From Planctomycetota bacterium (lineage in GTDB: Bacteria > Planctomycetota > Planctomycetia > Planctomycetales > Planctomycetaceae): 16,805 nucleotides of DNA. Under the pieces are notes generated by a model. That model did no database searches. It was not told the DNA's origin and saw nothing but the letters and a program-made list of their open reading frames with translations. Made by a program: the position numbers and the translations under genes. The stretch spans positions 1 through 16,805 of the forward strand of contig JAQBZS010000033.1 of NCBI GenBank assembly GCA_027622115.1. The letters run 5' to 3'. Below are positions 15,712 to 16,805 of this stretch, in pieces (the stretch's first letter is position 1; every line of letters begins with the position of its first letter).

Positions 15712-16805
15712 ATGCTGCGTTCCCACTTCATCTGCCGTTGCCTGCTCGGAGTCTTGTTGCTCTCCGGATTTGTTGAGCCGTCGCTTGCGCAGACGAAGAA
15801 AGCTCCTGGAGAAAAGCCGCTCGCCGACGTCATGCAGCGGTTGAAGCCACTGGAGCCCCAGGACGCGTTGAAGTCGTTCGCGATCCAGCACGGGTTCACG
15901 CTGGAGCTCGTGGCCCACGAGCCGCTGGTGTCGGACCCGGTCGATGCGTGCTTTGACGAGCGGGGCCGCATGTTTGTCGCCGAAATGCACGGCTATCCCT
16001 ACTCCTTCGAAAAACGGCCGCAACAACCCGAAGGCGGCGGCAAGAAAGACGTGGGGATCGTGCGGATGCTCGAAGACACGGACGGAGACGGCCGCATGGA
16101 TCGCAGTACGGTCTTCGCAGACAAGATCAGTTGGCCAACCTCCGTGTGCTGTTACAACGGCGGCGTCTTCGTGATGGCTCCGGGTTTCCTGTACTACTTC
16201 AAGGACACCGACGGCGATCGCCAGGCCGATGTGCGAGAAGTCGTGCTGTCGGGATTCAGTCGGCACAACGTTCAGGGTTTAACCAACGGGCTGCGGTGGG
16301 GACTGGACAACAAGATCTATTTCGCGGGCGGACGCAACGGAGCCGACGTCACGCATCGCGGCAAGAAACTATTCTCGCTCGGCAGTCGAGACATCCGCTT
16401 CGATCCCAAGACCGAATTGTTTGAGCCAATCTCGGGCGGTTTGCAGTTCGGTCACACCTTCGACGATTGGGGCAATCGGTTTGTGTGTTCGAACAGCAAC
16501 CACATCCTGCATGTGGTGTGGCCCGGCTGGTACTTGCAACGCAGCAAGTTCATCAGCCCACCGAGCACCGTGCGGAGCATCGCGAAAGAAGGCGGTGCGG
16601 CACCGGTGTTTCGACGCAGCCCGGCGGAACCCTGGCGACTGGTCCGCACGGCTCGTCGCGCTGCCGATCCCAATTTCGCCAAGCGTCTGCCGCGAAGTGA
16701 ATTGGTTCCGACCGGATTCTTTACGTCGTCGACTGGCATCACGGTCTACCGAGGCGACGCGTATCCCGCAGCGTTTCGTGGCAACGTGTTCATCGGCGAC
16801 GTGGG
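15712..16805 (+). CDS. PVC-type putative membrane-bound dehydrogenase, N-terminal part
   Basis: Residues 1-364 are present and the gene runs off the right edge. The N-terminus MLRSHFICRCLLGVLLLSGF is a Sec signal peptide with cleavage near SLA|Q (26/27). The mature part shows the beta-propeller-like start of the planctomycete/verrucomicrobial 'membrane-bound dehydrogenase' family: 'HGFTLELVAHEPLVSDPV', 'DERGRMFVAEMHGYPYS', 'DTDGDGRMDRSTVFADK', 'TNGLRWGLDNKIYFAGGRNG', 'GLQFGHTFDDWGNRFVCSNSNH' in part, and 'STGITVYRGDAYP'. Two DxDxDG loops (residues 122-130 and 165-173) look like calcium sites. Family members usually continue with helical repeats and a C-terminal haem-binding CxxCH domain; these would lie beyond the window. 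Substrate and electron acceptor are unknown; such proteins are thought to oxidise sugars or alcohols in the periplasm. Confidence 0.9.
   Translation, partial: MLRSHFICRCLLGVLLLSGFVEPSLAQTKKAPGEKPLADVMQRLKPLEPQDALKSFAIQHGFTLELVAHEPLVSDPVDACFDERGRMFVAEMHGYPYSFEKRPQQPEGGGKKDVGIVRMLEDTDGDGRMDRSTVFADKISWPTSVCCYNGGVFVMAPGFLYYFKDTDGDRQADVREVVLSGFSRHNVQGLTNGLRWGLDNKIYFAGGRNGADVTHRGKKLFSLGSRDIRFDPKTELFEPISGGLQFGHTFDDWGNRFVCSNSNHILHVVWPGWYLQRSKFISPPSTVRSIAKEGGAAPVFRRSPAEPWRLVRTARRAADPNFAKRLPRSELVPTGFFTSSTGITVYRGDAYPAAFRGNVFIGDV

Overview
The window looks like chromosomal DNA from a planctomycete or close PVC-superphylum relative. It is GC-rich by eye. It carries the N-terminal part of a PVC-type 'membrane-bound dehydrogenase' protein, a Tat-exported protein of a type I associate with planctomycetes, a long exported WD40 protein, and very large exported proteins without recognisable domains. 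This is a judgement from gene content; no database search was possible. I see no tRNA, rRNA, CRISPR array, insertion sequence or phage gene.

Layout. (1) 1-1547, minus: a membrane-anchored WD40 beta-propeller protein whose C-terminus lies beyond the left edge. (2) 1707-2984, minus: a 425-residue Tat-signal protein of unknown function. (3) 2985-3167: a divergent intergenic region with a possible -10 box for the rightward operon. (4) 3168-13501, plus: a two-gene operon filling over 10 kb, unit A (1121 aa) and unit B (2323 aa), joined by an ATGA stop/start overlap. (5) 13685-13900, plus: a 71-residue basic protein with a good ribosome binding site. (6) 13936-15012, minus: truD, tRNA pseudouridine-13 synthase, convergent with the 71-residue gene. 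(7) 15168-15494, plus: a 108-residue cytosolic protein of unknown function. (8) 15712-16805, plus: the PVC-type dehydrogenase-like protein, cut by the right edge. No gene-free stretch exceeds 300 bases; the largest gaps are 159 to 217 bases.

The most unusual part is the 3.2-13.5 kb operon. Unit A has a signal peptide, a beta-rich ectodomain of about 960 residues, and a C-terminal cluster of two to three membrane segments. Unit B contains this plan twice: an internal signal-peptide-like segment at residues 1137-1156 follows a membrane cluster in the middle of the chain. I read the operon as three diverged copies of one module (A, B1, B2), with B1 and B2 now fused in one reading frame. A corresponding 'xP(A/S/T)' strand lies at module residue 309, 307 and 330, and the extra length in B2 is roughly matched by a Lys-Pro-Ala-Ser linker. 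The function is unknown; the topology suggests a large envelope complex built from paralogous subunits.

Only truD has a securely known biochemical role, tRNA modification. Most other products are predicted to be exported or membrane-anchored. The neighbours do not form an obvious shared pathway with the large operon.
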